From the NCBI RefSeq assembly GCF_009392895.1, contig NZ_CP045488.1:124001-188000 (forward strand): a stretch of 64,000 nt of DNA. Direction: 5' to 3'. Under the pieces are notes generated by a model, which did not search any database, had not been told where the DNA came from, and worked only from the letters and a program-made list of their open reading frames with translations. This document shows positions 42,103-51,239 of this stretch, one piece after another. Each line of letters begins with the position of its first letter. The stretch's first letter is position 1. The position numbers and the translations under genes were made by a program. The stretch is from Natronorubrum aibiense. Lineage in GTDB: Archaea > Halobacteriota > Halobacteria > Halobacteriales > Natrialbaceae.

Positions 42103-43233
42103 TCACTCTTTGACGATATGCCCGTCGAGGTAGTTTCGCGTCTTGTCGATGGTCGATCGAGTCTCCTTGAGGAACGTACAGACGCGGTCGCCGTCCTCCC
42201 GGCGGTCGTCCTCGATCTCGATTGTGAGTCCCTGCCTCTCGAGGTGCTCGAGCAGGACGTCGACGGTCTCGGGACTGGCGCGGACGGTGTGGCGCTCGCC
42301 GACGCTGTTGCCCGCGTCGACGGTTTCGATCGTCTCGCGCATCGACAGTAAGATCGCCTCGCCGAGTTCGTGGGCGCGCTCGCGGGCGACGGTATCGGAT
42401 TCGTCCCACTCGACGCTCTGGAAGCCCTCGCGGAGGAGTCGACGGAACATGAACGGCTGGCCGTAATCGAAGGGCAGCGAGAACGCGTAGGCCAGATCGC
42501 CCCGATTCGCGGCCGACGTCGTATACTTCAACTGTGCTTTGCCGTCCGGCGATTTCATTACGACGCCCTCGCGGTCCTTGGCGTCTAACTCCTCGATGAT
42601 GCGACGGATCTCGGCCGCCGCCGCGTCGACCTCGAACTGGCCGAACAGTCGCGTCTGCGGAACGTCGAACGTCTCGTAGCGCTCGCGCCGGGTCTCGACG
42701 GGCAACGGCTCGCCGGACTCGCGGTCGCGCCAGTCGAACGCCCGGAACGCGATCGAGTCGACGTCCGGATAGTCGTGGGCCGTGTAGGGGTTTTCGGGAC
42801 CGATCATCTCGCCACAGACCATCGCCTCGGGGTACTGCTCGAACAGGGACTCGAGGCCGACCAGTCGCTCGAGGATGCGGGTCGTAAACGGACAGATCAT
42901 CCCGCTTCGAGTGAACGCGAGTCGGTCGCCGTCGAGGCGGACGACGCGGACGTTGTAGCCGTTCAATTTCTCTTCGACAGCGATTCGGTCCTCGGGGCGA
43001 TCCGCGAATCGCTCCGGGACGCCCTCCGAAAGGACGAGCGTGCGCGGCACCTTCGGAAACCCGCGGACGACCGTGTCGCTGATCAGGACGGTGCCGCGCT
43101 CGACCCCACGACGGTAGTCCGGGACGTGTCGGTACGACTGGCCGTCGTACGTTCGCTCCTCGAGGTGGGACTCGAGGTCCGCGAACGCGTCCCGGTTCAT
43201 GCCGAGCAGCCTGTGGTACTCGGTGTCACTCAT
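42103..43233 (-). CDS. ATP-dependent RNA ligase (archaeal Rnl3 family)
   Basis: A 376-aa RNA ligase of the Pab1020/Rnl3 type, homodimeric in relatives and able to circularise RNA. The nucleotidyl Lys is in motif I EEKLNGYNVRVVR. Other ligase motifs are FTRSGMICPFTTRI, VCGEMIGPENPYTAHDY (motif III-like), FRAFDW, REGVVMKSPDG (motif IV) and AQLKY (motif V). A C-terminal dimerisation domain follows. ATG at 43233 is the start; the extra 30 codons of the open frame are not family-like. The HARP partner lies about 670 bp away on the other strand. Confidence 0.93.
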   Translation of the reverse strand: MSDTEYHRLLGMNRDAFADLESHLEERTYDGQSYRHVPDYRRGVERGTVLISDTVVRGFPKVPRTLVLSEGVPERFADRPEDRIAVEEKLNGYNVRVVRLDGDRLAFTRSGMICPFTTRILERLVGLESLFEQYPEAMVCGEMIGPENPYTAHDYPDVDSIAFRAFDWRDRESGEPLPVETRRERYETFDVPQTRLFGQFEVDAAAAEIRRIIEELDAKDREGVVMKSPDGKAQLKYTTSAANRGDLAYAFSLPFDYGQPFMFRRLLREGFQSVEWDESDTVARERAHELGEAILLSMRETIETVDAGNSVGERHTVRASPETVDVLLEHLERQGLTIEIEDDRREDGDRVCTFLKETRSTIDKTRNYLDGHIVKE

Positions 43234-43395
43234 CGTCGGCACTACGCCGCGTGGCGGGAAGAAACACGGTCCAACCATCACGCAAACTGATCGAAACGGG
43301 AGTCCAGTGGTGGTGGTCGACACGGCTCCGGGGATGGCCGGACGAAACGGCTCGAAGCGGAATTCTCATCGGTGTCCGGTCACAACCCTCTGCCC

Positions 43396-43842
43396 ATGCG
43401 ACTCGAACTTCGCGTCTGTCAGCACTGTCTCGAGGGCGACGACGGTCACGGCGGCGAGCAGAAATCGCTGCTCCTGCAAGACATGGTCAACTGCGCCGAG
43501 AAGATCCGAGAGCACAAGGATGTCCTCGACCTCGATGCCGTCCACATCCGCCGCGTTCGCGACGACGAACAGGGGAAACCGGAGGCGCTGCCGGTCGTCG
43601 CGGCGACGATCCAGAACAACCAGATCGTCCTGAACGACACCCAGCTCGTCGCGGAGGGCCAAGACGGGAACATGTTGCTGTACGCGAACCCGGACGACAT
43701 TCTGACGGTACTCGCGGGCAACGTCGACGAGATCAGCAAAGCCGTCCACGAAGACGTCACCGTCGACCTCTCGCCGAAAGGGGCCGAGATCGTCTCTAAC
43801 GCCGGCCTCGGTGCTGACCCCGAGCGCCAGCCCTCGAACTGA
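43396..43842 (+). CDS. Conserved hypothetical protein between RNA ligase and HARP
   Basis: A 148-aa acidic protein starting [20 protein letters not shown], with a CxxC pair (residues 8 and 11). The segment [31 protein letters not shown] is helical, then a beta-rich part [30 protein letters not shown]. No function recognised. It is in the same direction as the HARP gene, 59 bp upstream of it, so a joint role is possible. Confidence 0.75.
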   Translation: MRLELRVCQHCLEGDDGHGGEQKSLLLQDMVNCAEKIREHKDVLDLDAVHIRRVRDDEQGKPEALPVVAATIQNNQIVLNDTQLVAEGQDGNMLLYANPDDILTVLAGNVDEISKAVHEDVTVDLSPKGAEIVSNAGLGADPERQPSN

Positions 43843-43869
43843 AACGGCTGTCGACTACGGGACACTCCA

Positions 43870-43876
43870 CTTATTT
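43870..43876 (+). promoter_or_regulatory. TATA-like box for the HARP gene
   Basis: CTTATTT is centred about 29 nt before the ATG at 43902, which supports that start and an independent leaderless transcript. Confidence 0.5.
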
Positions 43877-43901
43877 GCCCGTCCGGGTGGAACGCGTTGG
43901 T

Positions 43902-44576
43902 ATGGCCACTGAGGCGTTCAAACAGCGGTTCGTCCTCGACACGTCGCTCTTTCTCACCGAGGACATTCGCCAGCCAGACGAGTCACTGCAAGAGGCCGTC
44001 TGTCGCTTGCTCGAGTTGATCGCGAACGCGCGGCTCAACCTCGGTATCTCCTGTTACGTCCCGCCGACGATCCACGACGAACTCACGACGATGCTCGAGG
44101 CCCGCGACGTCGACGACGAGGTGTACTCGAAGCTGAACACGTGGGTGATCCGCAAACACCCCGACCGGTATGGCGTGTCGATCCCGGCCAACGTCGTCTA
44201 CAGCTTCGTCGACGAGATGAGCAACCGGGTCGACCGGGGGCTGCGCGTCTCCGAACAGGCCGTCCGCGAGGCCGAACGAAGCGAGGACGACCCGCTCGAG
44301 GAACACGAGCACATGACCGAAGTCGACGCCGTCATTTCGAACCTGCGTGACAAGTACCGCTCGGCGATGCGAACCGGCGTGCTCGACTCCCGCGAGGACT
44401 TCGACCTGCTCATCCTCGCGCGCGAACTCGAGGCCGGCGTCGTCACCGAGGACAAAGGCATCATCGGCTGGACCGAGGACTTTGGCCTGCGCTATATTCG
44501 TGGCCGGGAGTTTCCGGAGTTGCTCGAGCAGTATCTCACCGCGGTCGATCCGGACTCGAGGCGCTCGGTGGAGTGA
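43902..44576 (+). CDS. HARP family PIN nuclease (RNA-free RNase P-type, RNA ligase partner)
   Basis: A 224-aa PIN-domain protein of the HARP/RNA ligase partner family (UPF0278). The first PIN acidic residue is in FVLDTSLF (about residue 12). The family has an inserted helical spike domain ([27 protein letters not shown]) and a second acidic cluster [30 protein letters not shown]. Aquifex Aq_880 of this family is a protein-only RNase P; in Haloferax the homologue is reported not to be the main RNase P, so its role in archaea is open. ATG at 43902 was chosen from the TATA position. Confidence 0.92.
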   Translation: MATEAFKQRFVLDTSLFLTEDIRQPDESLQEAVCRLLELIANARLNLGISCYVPPTIHDELTTMLEARDVDDEVYSKLNTWVIRKHPDRYGVSIPANVVYSFVDEMSNRVDRGLRVSEQAVREAERSEDDPLEEHEHMTEVDAVISNLRDKYRSAMRTGVLDSREDFDLLILARELEAGVVTEDKGIIGWTEDFGLRYIRGREFPELLEQYLTAVDPDSRRSVE

Positions 44577-44600
44577 CCGGAAGGCTGTGCTGACGGCGTC

Positions 44601-45896
44601 TCACAGCGATTTCGACGACGCCGCGTGCCCGTTCCGATCACGGACGACCAGCCAGCACGCACACAGGAATCCGACGGCGACGGTACCCGCGAGAATGCCG
44701 AAAGCGATTCGGTAGCCGAACTGCGTGTACGCGACGGTGCCGCCGACGGTCTCGCCCGTCCGGTACGCGTCGAGGGCCATCCCCATCACCGTCGGGAGGA
44801 TCGTCCCGCCGACGAACCCCGCCGTGTTCACGGTCGCCGTCGCGACGCCGCTCGCGCCGGCTGGGTACCGTTCCTTGACGACCGACAGCGAGAGCATCGC
44901 CGCGCCGAACAGAAACCCGCAGGCGAGATAGGCGACGGCGACGACCGCAACCGGCGGCCGACCAAAGACGGGGATGGTTCCGAGGGCGACCGCAAACAGG
45001 CCGATCCCGGCCGTCATCGGCAGCAGGCGTCGCTCGAGTCGGTCCGAGAGCCAGCCGATGGTCATCGGACCGACCAGAACACCGATGGACGCGAGCAGCG
45101 TGAAATAGGAGGCCGTCGTCACGTCGAAGTCGTAGACCACGACGATGTACGGGACGCCCCACAGTCCCACGAGCGTCAACATCGCACCGTTGCCAGCGAA
45201 GAAGACCGCCGACAGCAGCCACTGATCGACGTCTCGGGCGAGCGATCGCAAGTGCCCGCCCAATTCGGCGAGCGTGACTGCGGGCTGTTCCGGAACGCCT
45301 GCGATCGGCTCGAGGCCGGCAGCGGCTGGCGACTGGCGCGCGAGGACGAAGACGGAGGCGGCGGCACCGATCCCGACGAGTCCCAGCCCGAGGATCGTCG
45401 GCCGCCAGCCGATCCGATCGACGGTGACCGCGAGCGGCGTCGTTGCGAGGATCGCGCCGAGGCCGGCGATGCTGCCGGTCAGCCCGGTCATCGTCGCGAA
45501 TTCGTCGGCGCGATACCAGTTGGCACAGAAGCGCAGGATCGAGACGAAGATGACGCCGCTCCCGAGGCCGATGAGTGCCCGTGCGGCGAACGCCGCGAGG
45601 TAGCTCTCACTGAGCGCGAAGCCGATCGCACCGAGACTCAACACGACGCCGCCGATCGAGCCGACGTAGCGCGGGCCGACCCGATCGGCGAGCACGCCCG
45701 TCGGAATCTGGATGACGGCGTAGATGAGAAAAAACGAGGCGTGAAGCGTCCCCAGTTGTGACGCCGTCGTCCCGAAATCGGCGGTCAAACGTCCTGACAG
45801 GACGGCCGTCGAGAGCCGATGGAGGTTAACGAGCAAGAAGACGGTCGCCAACGCAGCCCACGCGAGCCACCGTCGTTTCGTGGGATCCGACAACAC
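44601..45896 (-). CDS. MFS transporter
   Basis: A 431-aa major facilitator with 12 predicted helices. The start region RRWLAWAALATVFLLVNLHRLSTAVLSGRL, the loop 2-3 signature GVLADRVGPRYVG and FGTTASQLGTLHASFFLIYA are typical of the ACS/NNP-like or oxalate-type subgroup. GWLSDRLERRLLP is the second-half equivalent. Substrate unknown. No ATG fits: GTG at 45896 gives MLSDPTKRRW (alternative GTG 45902). It is convergent with the HARP gene with 24 bp between stops. Confidence 0.87.
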   Translation of the reverse strand: MLSDPTKRRWLAWAALATVFLLVNLHRLSTAVLSGRLTADFGTTASQLGTLHASFFLIYAVIQIPTGVLADRVGPRYVGSIGGVVLSLGAIGFALSESYLAAFAARALIGLGSGVIFVSILRFCANWYRADEFATMTGLTGSIAGLGAILATTPLAVTVDRIGWRPTILGLGLVGIGAAASVFVLARQSPAAAGLEPIAGVPEQPAVTLAELGGHLRSLARDVDQWLLSAVFFAGNGAMLTLVGLWGVPYIVVVYDFDVTTASYFTLLASIGVLVGPMTIGWLSDRLERRLLPMTAGIGLFAVALGTIPVFGRPPVAVVAVAYLACGFLFGAAMLSLSVVKERYPAGASGVATATVNTAGFVGGTILPTVMGMALDAYRTGETVGGTVAYTQFGYRIAFGILAGTVAVGFLCACWLVVRDRNGHAASSKSL

Positions 45897-46053
45897 GTTC
45901 ACGCCGGAGACGTTTCTCGAGAAGTGTGGTAAACATTGTGAGACAGGCAAGCTGTACGACGCCGATGCTGGACACACGATCGAAGTCGAGAGGACCGTAG
46001 CGGCAGCTCCGCGGTGGTGGCTCGAAACGCGGTGAAAAGTCGGTTCGTCGCAG

Positions 46054-46320
46054 TTAGATGCGGCCGACGTTCTCGACGCCGACGCTTTCGACGCCATCGA
46101 CATCCAAGAAGTTCTCTTCGACCGTCTCCGTCCCGCCCGCGCCGTCAGGGACGATCACGGTGGGGTAGAGCGCGATGAGGCCGAACGCGACGTCTTCGCG
46201 TTCGACGCCGTTGATCTTTGCACCCTCGGGGAGTGCGCTCTCGAGGCGCTCCTGAAGCGCGTCCAGATCGATCTCGGGGCTGTCCGGCATGACCTTGATT
46301 TTAGCAGCTACTTTTCCCAT
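46054..46320 (-). CDS. ef1b: Translation elongation factor 1-beta
   Basis: An 88-aa archaeal EF-1beta, the nucleotide exchange factor for aEF1A. It has [51 protein letters not shown] and [21 protein letters not shown], the usual ferredoxin-like domain. Start at 46320, 11 bp after the zinc-finger gene, so the two are cotranscribed. Confidence 0.95.
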   Translation of the reverse strand: MGKVAAKIKVMPDSPEIDLDALQERLESALPEGAKINGVEREDVAFGLIALYPTVIVPDGAGGTETVEENFLDVDGVESVGVENVGRI

Positions 46321-46331
46321 CTTCGAACACC

Positions 46332-46511
46332 TTATGGACCGGTGAAACCGCAGTCGTTGCACTCATAGAGGTTGCTCTGCTTGCGGCACTTGGCACAGCG
46401 GTAAATCTGAGCGCCACAATCGGGACATTTGAACGCGGCTGCGTTCGTGCCCGCGATGTTGATCCCACAGGAGACGCAGGATCGCGTCTTTTGATCGTCC
46501 GTCGTACTCAT
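46332..46511 (-). CDS. HVO_2753-type small zinc-finger protein
   Basis: A 59-aa protein with two zinc fingers: [22 protein letters not shown] and [17 protein letters not shown]. The length and pairing with ef1b match the characterised Haloferax HVO_2753 miniprotein, reported to affect swarming and biofilm formation (from memory). Start ATG at 46511; a GTG two codons earlier is possible. A TATA-like GTTAAAAA lies about 26 nt upstream. Confidence 0.92.
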   Translation of the reverse strand: MSTTDDQKTRSCVSCGINIAGTNAAAFKCPDCGAQIYRCAKCRKQSNLYECNDCGFTGP

Positions 46512-46721
46512 ACCCACCCTTTCCCGCCCGCCGTTTTTAACCGTTGTCTTTTGGCGACTCGCCGAGCGTTTTCAGATCGAGAGAACGCGCGTCTACATAC
46601 ATTACGATCCGCGTGGAAGGTAATATCGAGGGCCGGTGGGCAACGCCCAACCGGTCCTTGCCTCTGACATTCTGGCGCTCGAGTGTAACATTCAAACGGC
46701 GAGCGCGCCAACTGTGGGTGA

Positions 46722-48032
46722 ATGCGCCTCGACGACTACATCGAGGATCTCGAGCCGGATGAGGAAGCCGAGCGACGGCGACTCGCCAAGGAGAAGTCCT
46801 ACGCGATCACGGACCACATCGAGGAGTTCGAACGGCGGTTCGACGACGCGCTCAGTGGCGACTCCCTCGTGGGGTCGACGGCACCCTCGATCTTCGTCGG
46901 GCGGTCGAACTACCCCGATATCCCCGTCGGGTTGCTCTCGCCGGTCGGCGACGAGGACGCCGCCGAGGAGTACGTCACCGACGGCACCTGGTACCAGCAG
47001 GGCCACGGGATCAGCGACGTACTCCAGCGCCGAACCGGGCTATTGAACTCGAGCAAGCGCGCGAACGTCGACTCGCCCAGTATTGCGAGCCGACTGACGC
47101 CGTCGGTCCACGATACGTGGGACGGCTTCGTCGGCGTCCAGCGCGAGGTCGCCATCGCCGGCCGCCCGGTCGACCTCGAGATCGGCCTCGAAGGCAAGCC
47201 GAACCTCGGCCTCGATGCCGGCACCGACGTCGCGACGCCCCGTGGCCCCCGTGCCAACGCCAGAAACGCCGAACTCCGCGAGAACCCCTACGTCCCCAAA
47301 CCCGTCAAGAAGACTCTGGAGGACGACGACTGGCAGGCTCAGGGGGCGATGACCTACCTCTACCGGCGCGGGTTCGACGTCTACGAGATCAACTCGATTC
47401 TGTCTGCGGGCGCCCTCGGCGAGACGAAACAGCGTCGACTCGTACCGACGCGGTGGTCGATCACCGCCGTCGACGACACGGTCGGCCAGTTCCTGCGCGG
47501 GCGCATCCGCAACGCGCCGAGCATCGACGAGGTGCAGGTCTGGGCCAACGAGTACATGGGCAATCGCTACTGGATCGTCCTCGCGCCGGGCACCTGGGAG
47601 TTCGAACTCGTCGAGATGAAAGCCCCCGGCAGCATCTGGAATCCGAACCCGAACGACGAAGTCTGGCTCCAGAGCGCGAGCGAGGGGTACGAGGGCCGCT
47701 CGAGTTACGTCGAGGAGACTGCGGGTGCCTACTACGCAGCCCGACTGGGGGTCTTAGAGCACCTCGAGTCGATCGGCCGGCAAGCGAAGTCACTCGTCTT
47801 GCGCGAAGTGAGCGACGACTACTGGGCCCCCGTCGGCGTCTGGCAGGTGCGGGAAAGCGTCCGTAACGCGTTCGAGGGACGCTACGGCGAAGCCGAGACG
47901 TTCCACGACGCTGTCTCCGAAATCGCGACACAGCTCCCCGTGTCCCACGCACGACTCCAGCGAAAATCGGAACTCGCGGCCGGGCTTCAGTCGAACCTCA
48001 ACGCCTTCTCGAGTGGTGGCTCGGATCGGTAA
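46722..48032 (+). CDS. nreA: DNA repair protein NreA
   Basis: A 436-aa Nre family protein. N-terminal charged helix (MRLDDYIEDLEPDEEAERRRLAKEKSY), then FVGRSNYPDIPVGLLSPVG, LTPSVHDTWDGFVGVQREVAIAGRPVDLEIGLEG, and a C-terminal domain (WRNR-like KSLVLREVSDDYWAPVGVWQVRESVRNAF). The tail QSNLNAF resembles a PCNA-interacting PIP box, known in haloarchaeal NreA. The protein is implicated in DNA-damage tolerance. Starts at ATG 46722 with TATA-like CATTCAAA nearby. Confidence 0.93.
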   Translation: MRLDDYIEDLEPDEEAERRRLAKEKSYAITDHIEEFERRFDDALSGDSLVGSTAPSIFVGRSNYPDIPVGLLSPVGDEDAAEEYVTDGTWYQQGHGISDVLQRRTGLLNSSKRANVDSPSIASRLTPSVHDTWDGFVGVQREVAIAGRPVDLEIGLEGKPNLGLDAGTDVATPRGPRANARNAELRENPYVPKPVKKTLEDDDWQAQGAMTYLYRRGFDVYEINSILSAGALGETKQRRLVPTRWSITAVDDTVGQFLRGRIRNAPSIDEVQVWANEYMGNRYWIVLAPGTWEFELVEMKAPGSIWNPNPNDEVWLQSASEGYEGRSSYVEETAGAYYAARLGVLEHLESIGRQAKSLVLREVSDDYWAPVGVWQVRESVRNAFEGRYGEAETFHDAVSEIATQLPVSHARLQRKSELAAGLQSNLNAFSSGGSDR

Positions 48033-48143
48033 CGAACAGCGGGCTCGAGGCTACCCCCGTCCGCGACCGTGACGATGGTGACAGTCGAGGCCCCAGCAGC
48101 CGAAAACCCCGAGGCCTAAGCCCGCTGCCTGCGTGGTCCGCGT

Positions 48144-48326
48144 ATGGTCCCCACGCTCGTCAGCGCCGAATTTCTCACGGCGATCGCACTGCTCATCGTG
48201 CTCATCGGCGTCCCGCTGTTCGCCCTCGCCGTGATCGCCGTCGTCACGGGTTACATCCAACACGACGCGGACGCGTTCCTCGAAGACATCGAAAGCGAGC
48301 GACCGCCGAACGATGACGAGCGCTAA
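48144..48326 (+). CDS. Small single-span membrane protein
   Basis: A 60-aa protein with one long hydrophobic stretch at about residues 11-37 (TAIALLIVLIGVPLFALAVIAVVTGYI) and an acidic tail (HDADAFLEDIESERPP). Unknown function. It lies between nreA and the convergent AI-2E gene, with the stops 9 bp apart. Confidence 0.65.
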   Translation: MVPTLVSAEFLTAIALLIVLIGVPLFALAVIAVVTGYIQHDADAFLEDIESERPPNDDER

Positions 48327-48335
48327 CGCTCGCGT

Positions 48336-49457
48336 TCAATCGGCCCCCTCGGCTTCGGACTCGGACAGCGGTTTCTCAGGCGTCGACGTGACAGCGCCGC
48401 TGCTGGTCGGCCGAGACGCCGACGTAGGATCTGGATCGATTCCCTCGAGCGAGACTCGGTTGAAGACGTTGAGTCCGGCTTTGAACACCGCGAGCAGGAC
48501 GGGGCCGAGGAACAGTCCCATGATTCCTAGCAGGTAGATTCCGCCGATGACGCCGACGATGACGACCGCCGGGTGGAGTCCGGAGCCGCGGTCGACGAAG
48601 ATGGCCCGCAAGTAGTTGTCGACCACCGAGAGGACGGTCACGCCGTAGAGAAGGAGCACTGCGGCGCTGAACGGCTCGTTTACGAGTACGAGATAGCCCA
48701 CGGCAGGCCCCCAGACGAGCCAGACGCCGATTGCCGGGAGAAACGAGACGACGATCATGGTGATCGTCCAGAAGGCGACGTTCGGCACGTCGAGCAGGTA
48801 CAGTCCGATCCCACCGAGCAGTCCTTCGACGACGGCAACGAGCACGTGGCTGTAGATGACGGCCCACGTGACGACGCTCACCTCCTCGAACAACTCCTCG
48901 CGGACGGCCGCATCGATCGGCGCGACGTCGCCGAGCCAGTCGACGAAGCGCTGTCCGTCGACGAGCAGGTAGTACAACAGGAAGACGAAGACGATCAGCC
49001 CGACGCCCATCTCGACGCTCGTGTTCACCAGTCCGATGAGTTCGAGGACGGCGAGTTCGATCGCACTCGAGAGCGACGATTCGACCTCCGTCAGGACGGC
49101 CGCCTCGAGCGCGGCGAACTGGTCGGCCTCGAGGCCGAGTTCGGTGCGTGCCAGTTCGCGAACGGTCTCGAGGACGAACGTTCCGTCGACGCTGTTGAGA
49201 AACGAGATCAGGGTTTGTAAGATGACCACCGAGATAACCAGCAGTGGAACGAGGACGGCACCGATCGTAAACCCCGTCAACAACAGCGCCGAGGGTCGAG
49301 GACCCAGCCGCGGCCGCAGGCGTTCGTAGGCCGGGTAGAGCACGAACGCGAGGAGGGCCGCGGCCAGCACGTACTGTAACAGCGGGGCGATCATCAGGGT
49401 CGCAATCACGCCGAGTACGACCAACAGGAGGGCGAAAAAGGCGGTGCGGACGTCCAT
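48336..49457 (-). CDS. AI-2E family transporter
   Basis: A 373-aa membrane protein of the AI-2E/TqsA-type permease family. MDVRTAFFALLLVVLGVIATLMIAPLLQYVLAAALLAFVLYP is a typical start; LLYYLLVDGQRF, FWTITMIVVSFLPAIGVWLVWGPAVGY and IFVDRGSGLHPAVVIVGVIGGIYLLGIMGLFLGPVLLAV follow. Some archaeal members export Na+ (or act as antiporters), so autoinducer transport is unlikely here. Start ATG at 49457 is supported by a TATA-like GATTTACG 24-31 nt upstream. Confidence 0.9.
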   Translation of the reverse strand: MDVRTAFFALLLVVLGVIATLMIAPLLQYVLAAALLAFVLYPAYERLRPRLGPRPSALLLTGFTIGAVLVPLLVISVVILQTLISFLNSVDGTFVLETVRELARTELGLEADQFAALEAAVLTEVESSLSSAIELAVLELIGLVNTSVEMGVGLIVFVFLLYYLLVDGQRFVDWLGDVAPIDAAVREELFEEVSVVTWAVIYSHVLVAVVEGLLGGIGLYLLDVPNVAFWTITMIVVSFLPAIGVWLVWGPAVGYLVLVNEPFSAAVLLLYGVTVLSVVDNYLRAIFVDRGSGLHPAVVIVGVIGGIYLLGIMGLFLGPVLLAVFKAGLNVFNRVSLEGIDPDPTSASRPTSSGAVTSTPEKPLSESEAEGAD

Positions 49458-49609
49458 ACGAACCGGAGGGTCGTATTGTACGTAAATCTTGACATTTCGA
49501 CGCTCGGACGCTTTCGGCGACGATCGTGACTCGAGCGCGTCGAAACGTCGGACGAGAACGCGGACGATTGGACGCAGCGTCGAGGGCCTCGACAACCGCA
49601 GGTAGCAGA

Positions 49610-50074
49610 TCAATCCGTCTGCGCGGTTTCGGCTGCCTGGAGTTTCTCGAACGTCTTTTCGGTGAGTTCGCCGGTTTCCTCGAGAATCTCGCTCCACGCG
49701 TCGTTGTCCGGGGCCATTCCCAGCAGACGAGCGATCCGCATGATCGAGACGTGATAGACGCGCTGGCGACCCGGATCTTCCTCCCAGATGATCATGTTAC
49801 AGGGAAAGAGGCCGCCGATCTGTAACGACTCCTCGAGCGCTCGGTTCGCGATCGCAGGGTTGCAGGCACCGAGGACGTAGTAGGGATCGCGGTCGGCGTC
49901 GACTTTCTCGTTCAGTAGGTCCGATGGGGAGAACTCGACGGGGATGCCGAAACCCACGTCCGTACAGACCTCGCGGACGTGTTCGATGGCCTCCTCGTGG
50001 TCCATCTCGAGGACGACCTGTTTCTCGCCGTACTCGTCCGGGTCGATCGTCGCAGGGTCGATTGGAAGTGTCAT
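49610..50074 (-). CDS. DUF302 domain protein
   Basis: A 154-aa soluble protein with DUF302 features: EKQVVLEMDHEEAIEHVREVCTDVGFGIPVEFSPSDLLNEKV, YYVLGACNPAIANRALEESLQIGGLFPCNMIIWEED and VYHVSIMRIARLLG. The fold is beta-alpha-beta-rich; the Cys in LGACNP and FPCN may bind a ligand. Role unknown, sometimes linked to stress or metal genes. Single gene. Confidence 0.9.
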   Translation of the reverse strand: MTLPIDPATIDPDEYGEKQVVLEMDHEEAIEHVREVCTDVGFGIPVEFSPSDLLNEKVDADRDPYYVLGACNPAIANRALEESLQIGGLFPCNMIIWEEDPGRQRVYHVSIMRIARLLGMAPDNDAWSEILEETGELTEKTFEKLQAAETAQTD

Positions 50075-50129
50075 GGTCGAGCCAACGCCCGGGACGTACT
50101 AAAATGCCGGTCAACCGGCCACTGGACGA

Positions 50130-50828
50130 TCAGAGCGGAACCGGAAGCCACTCGAGACGAGCCAACACCGGCATCGGATCAAACAGCGGTTCGTGGAGGA
50201 CGAGCCAATCGAGTAGGACGAGTCCCGCACCGTGGGCAACCACGGAGGGGAGAATGGAGTCCGACTCGTAATCGACGGCTCCAAAGAGCACGTCCGTCGG
50301 CCCCGACAGCAGGAACTCGATCGGCGGCTTGCCCGCGTGATGGAACATGTAGACGACGGGGCTGATGAGCACTGCTTTGAAGCCGATCTGCTTGACGCCG
50401 ACACAGAGCAGTCCTCGATAGTAGGTCTCGGCGGCGAGCGCGAGCAAAAACAACTGAACGGCGTGTGGGAGAAACGCCGACAGGGCACTCGAGGTCTCCC
50501 AGATCGGGTAGAATGTGCGGATCGTCGGCAGCGTCGAGCCGACGAGATAGAAGGGGAGGACGAACAGCGAGAGTAAGACGGTGTTGCGAACGGCGACGCG
50601 GTTGACGGTCCAGCCGATGTGGTTGCCGTGGGTATACCCGAGCGCGAGCGGGCCGCCGATCAACAGGACGGTGTCGACGACGACTCGGCGCTCGATGTCG
50701 GGCGGGACGACACTCATCCACACGATCGTCAAGAGCGCGCCCGTTAGCAGCGACTTCTGGACCCACGAGAGTCGATCGAACTGGTCACGAACCCAGCGGC
50801 GGCCGCTGCGTCGTTCCTCCGTCGCCAC
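50130..50828 (-). CDS. CPBP-like intramembrane protease family protein
   Basis: A 232-aa membrane protein with about six to seven helices. A CPBP (Rce1-like) pattern is suggested by LALAAETYYRGLL (motif 1 EExxxR reduced to AETYYR), VVYMFHHAGKP (motif 2) and VVAHGAGLVLLDWL (motif 3). The loss of the first Glu makes protease activity uncertain. Start is a GTG at 50828. It follows the DUF5789 gene by 6 bp in the same operon. Confidence 0.65.
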   Translation of the reverse strand: MATEERRSGRRWVRDQFDRLSWVQKSLLTGALLTIVWMSVVPPDIERRVVVDTVLLIGGPLALGYTHGNHIGWTVNRVAVRNTVLLSLFVLPFYLVGSTLPTIRTFYPIWETSSALSAFLPHAVQLFLLALAAETYYRGLLCVGVKQIGFKAVLISPVVYMFHHAGKPPIEFLLSGPTDVLFGAVDYESDSILPSVVAHGAGLVLLDWLVLHEPLFDPMPVLARLEWLPVPL

Positions 50829-50834
50829 GGGTCG

Positions 50835-51119
50835 TTACTCGTCGGCGGTCGGAATCGGTCCAGTGCCGATGACGTCTCGAACGTGGGCTTCGAACTCCTG
50901 ATGGCGCTGGAAGTACGTCTCGTCGACGTCCTCGAGGATCACCGACAGCGACTGTGGTCCGTCAGGCGTCCGAATCTCGCTGTCGCCCTCGAGGCGGTCG
51001 ACTTCGCTCTTCTCTTTGGGCCACGTCAGCCGCGACGTGACGCGGGCAAGGGGGGCACCCTCGACAGGGATCTGGTCTCCGAGCGTGACGGCCGGCTCCT
51101 CGTCGTCCTCGTCGCTCAT
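50835..51119 (-). CDS. DUF5789 family protein
   Basis: A 94-aa acidic protein: VTLGDQIPVEGAPLARVTSRLTWPKEKSEVDRLEGDSEIRTPDGPQSLSVILEDVD... typical for haloarchaeal DUF5789. No known activity. ATG at 51119 was chosen; the 37 upstream codons are basic and lie in the intergenic region toward the DUF7139 gene. Divergent from that gene. Confidence 0.8.
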   Translation of the reverse strand: MSDEDDEEPAVTLGDQIPVEGAPLARVTSRLTWPKEKSEVDRLEGDSEIRTPDGPQSLSVILEDVDETYFQRHQEFEAHVRDVIGTGPIPTADE

Positions 51120-51239
51120 ATCCCCCCGTTTGCGAGCACGTCGATTCAAGCTTTCGTTTCCGGGGGTCGGTCGGGACCTCTCTATCCGGCGAGGTGTGTC
51201 TGACGTATCGTTTTGTGACGGGAGGTACAATCACCGTGC

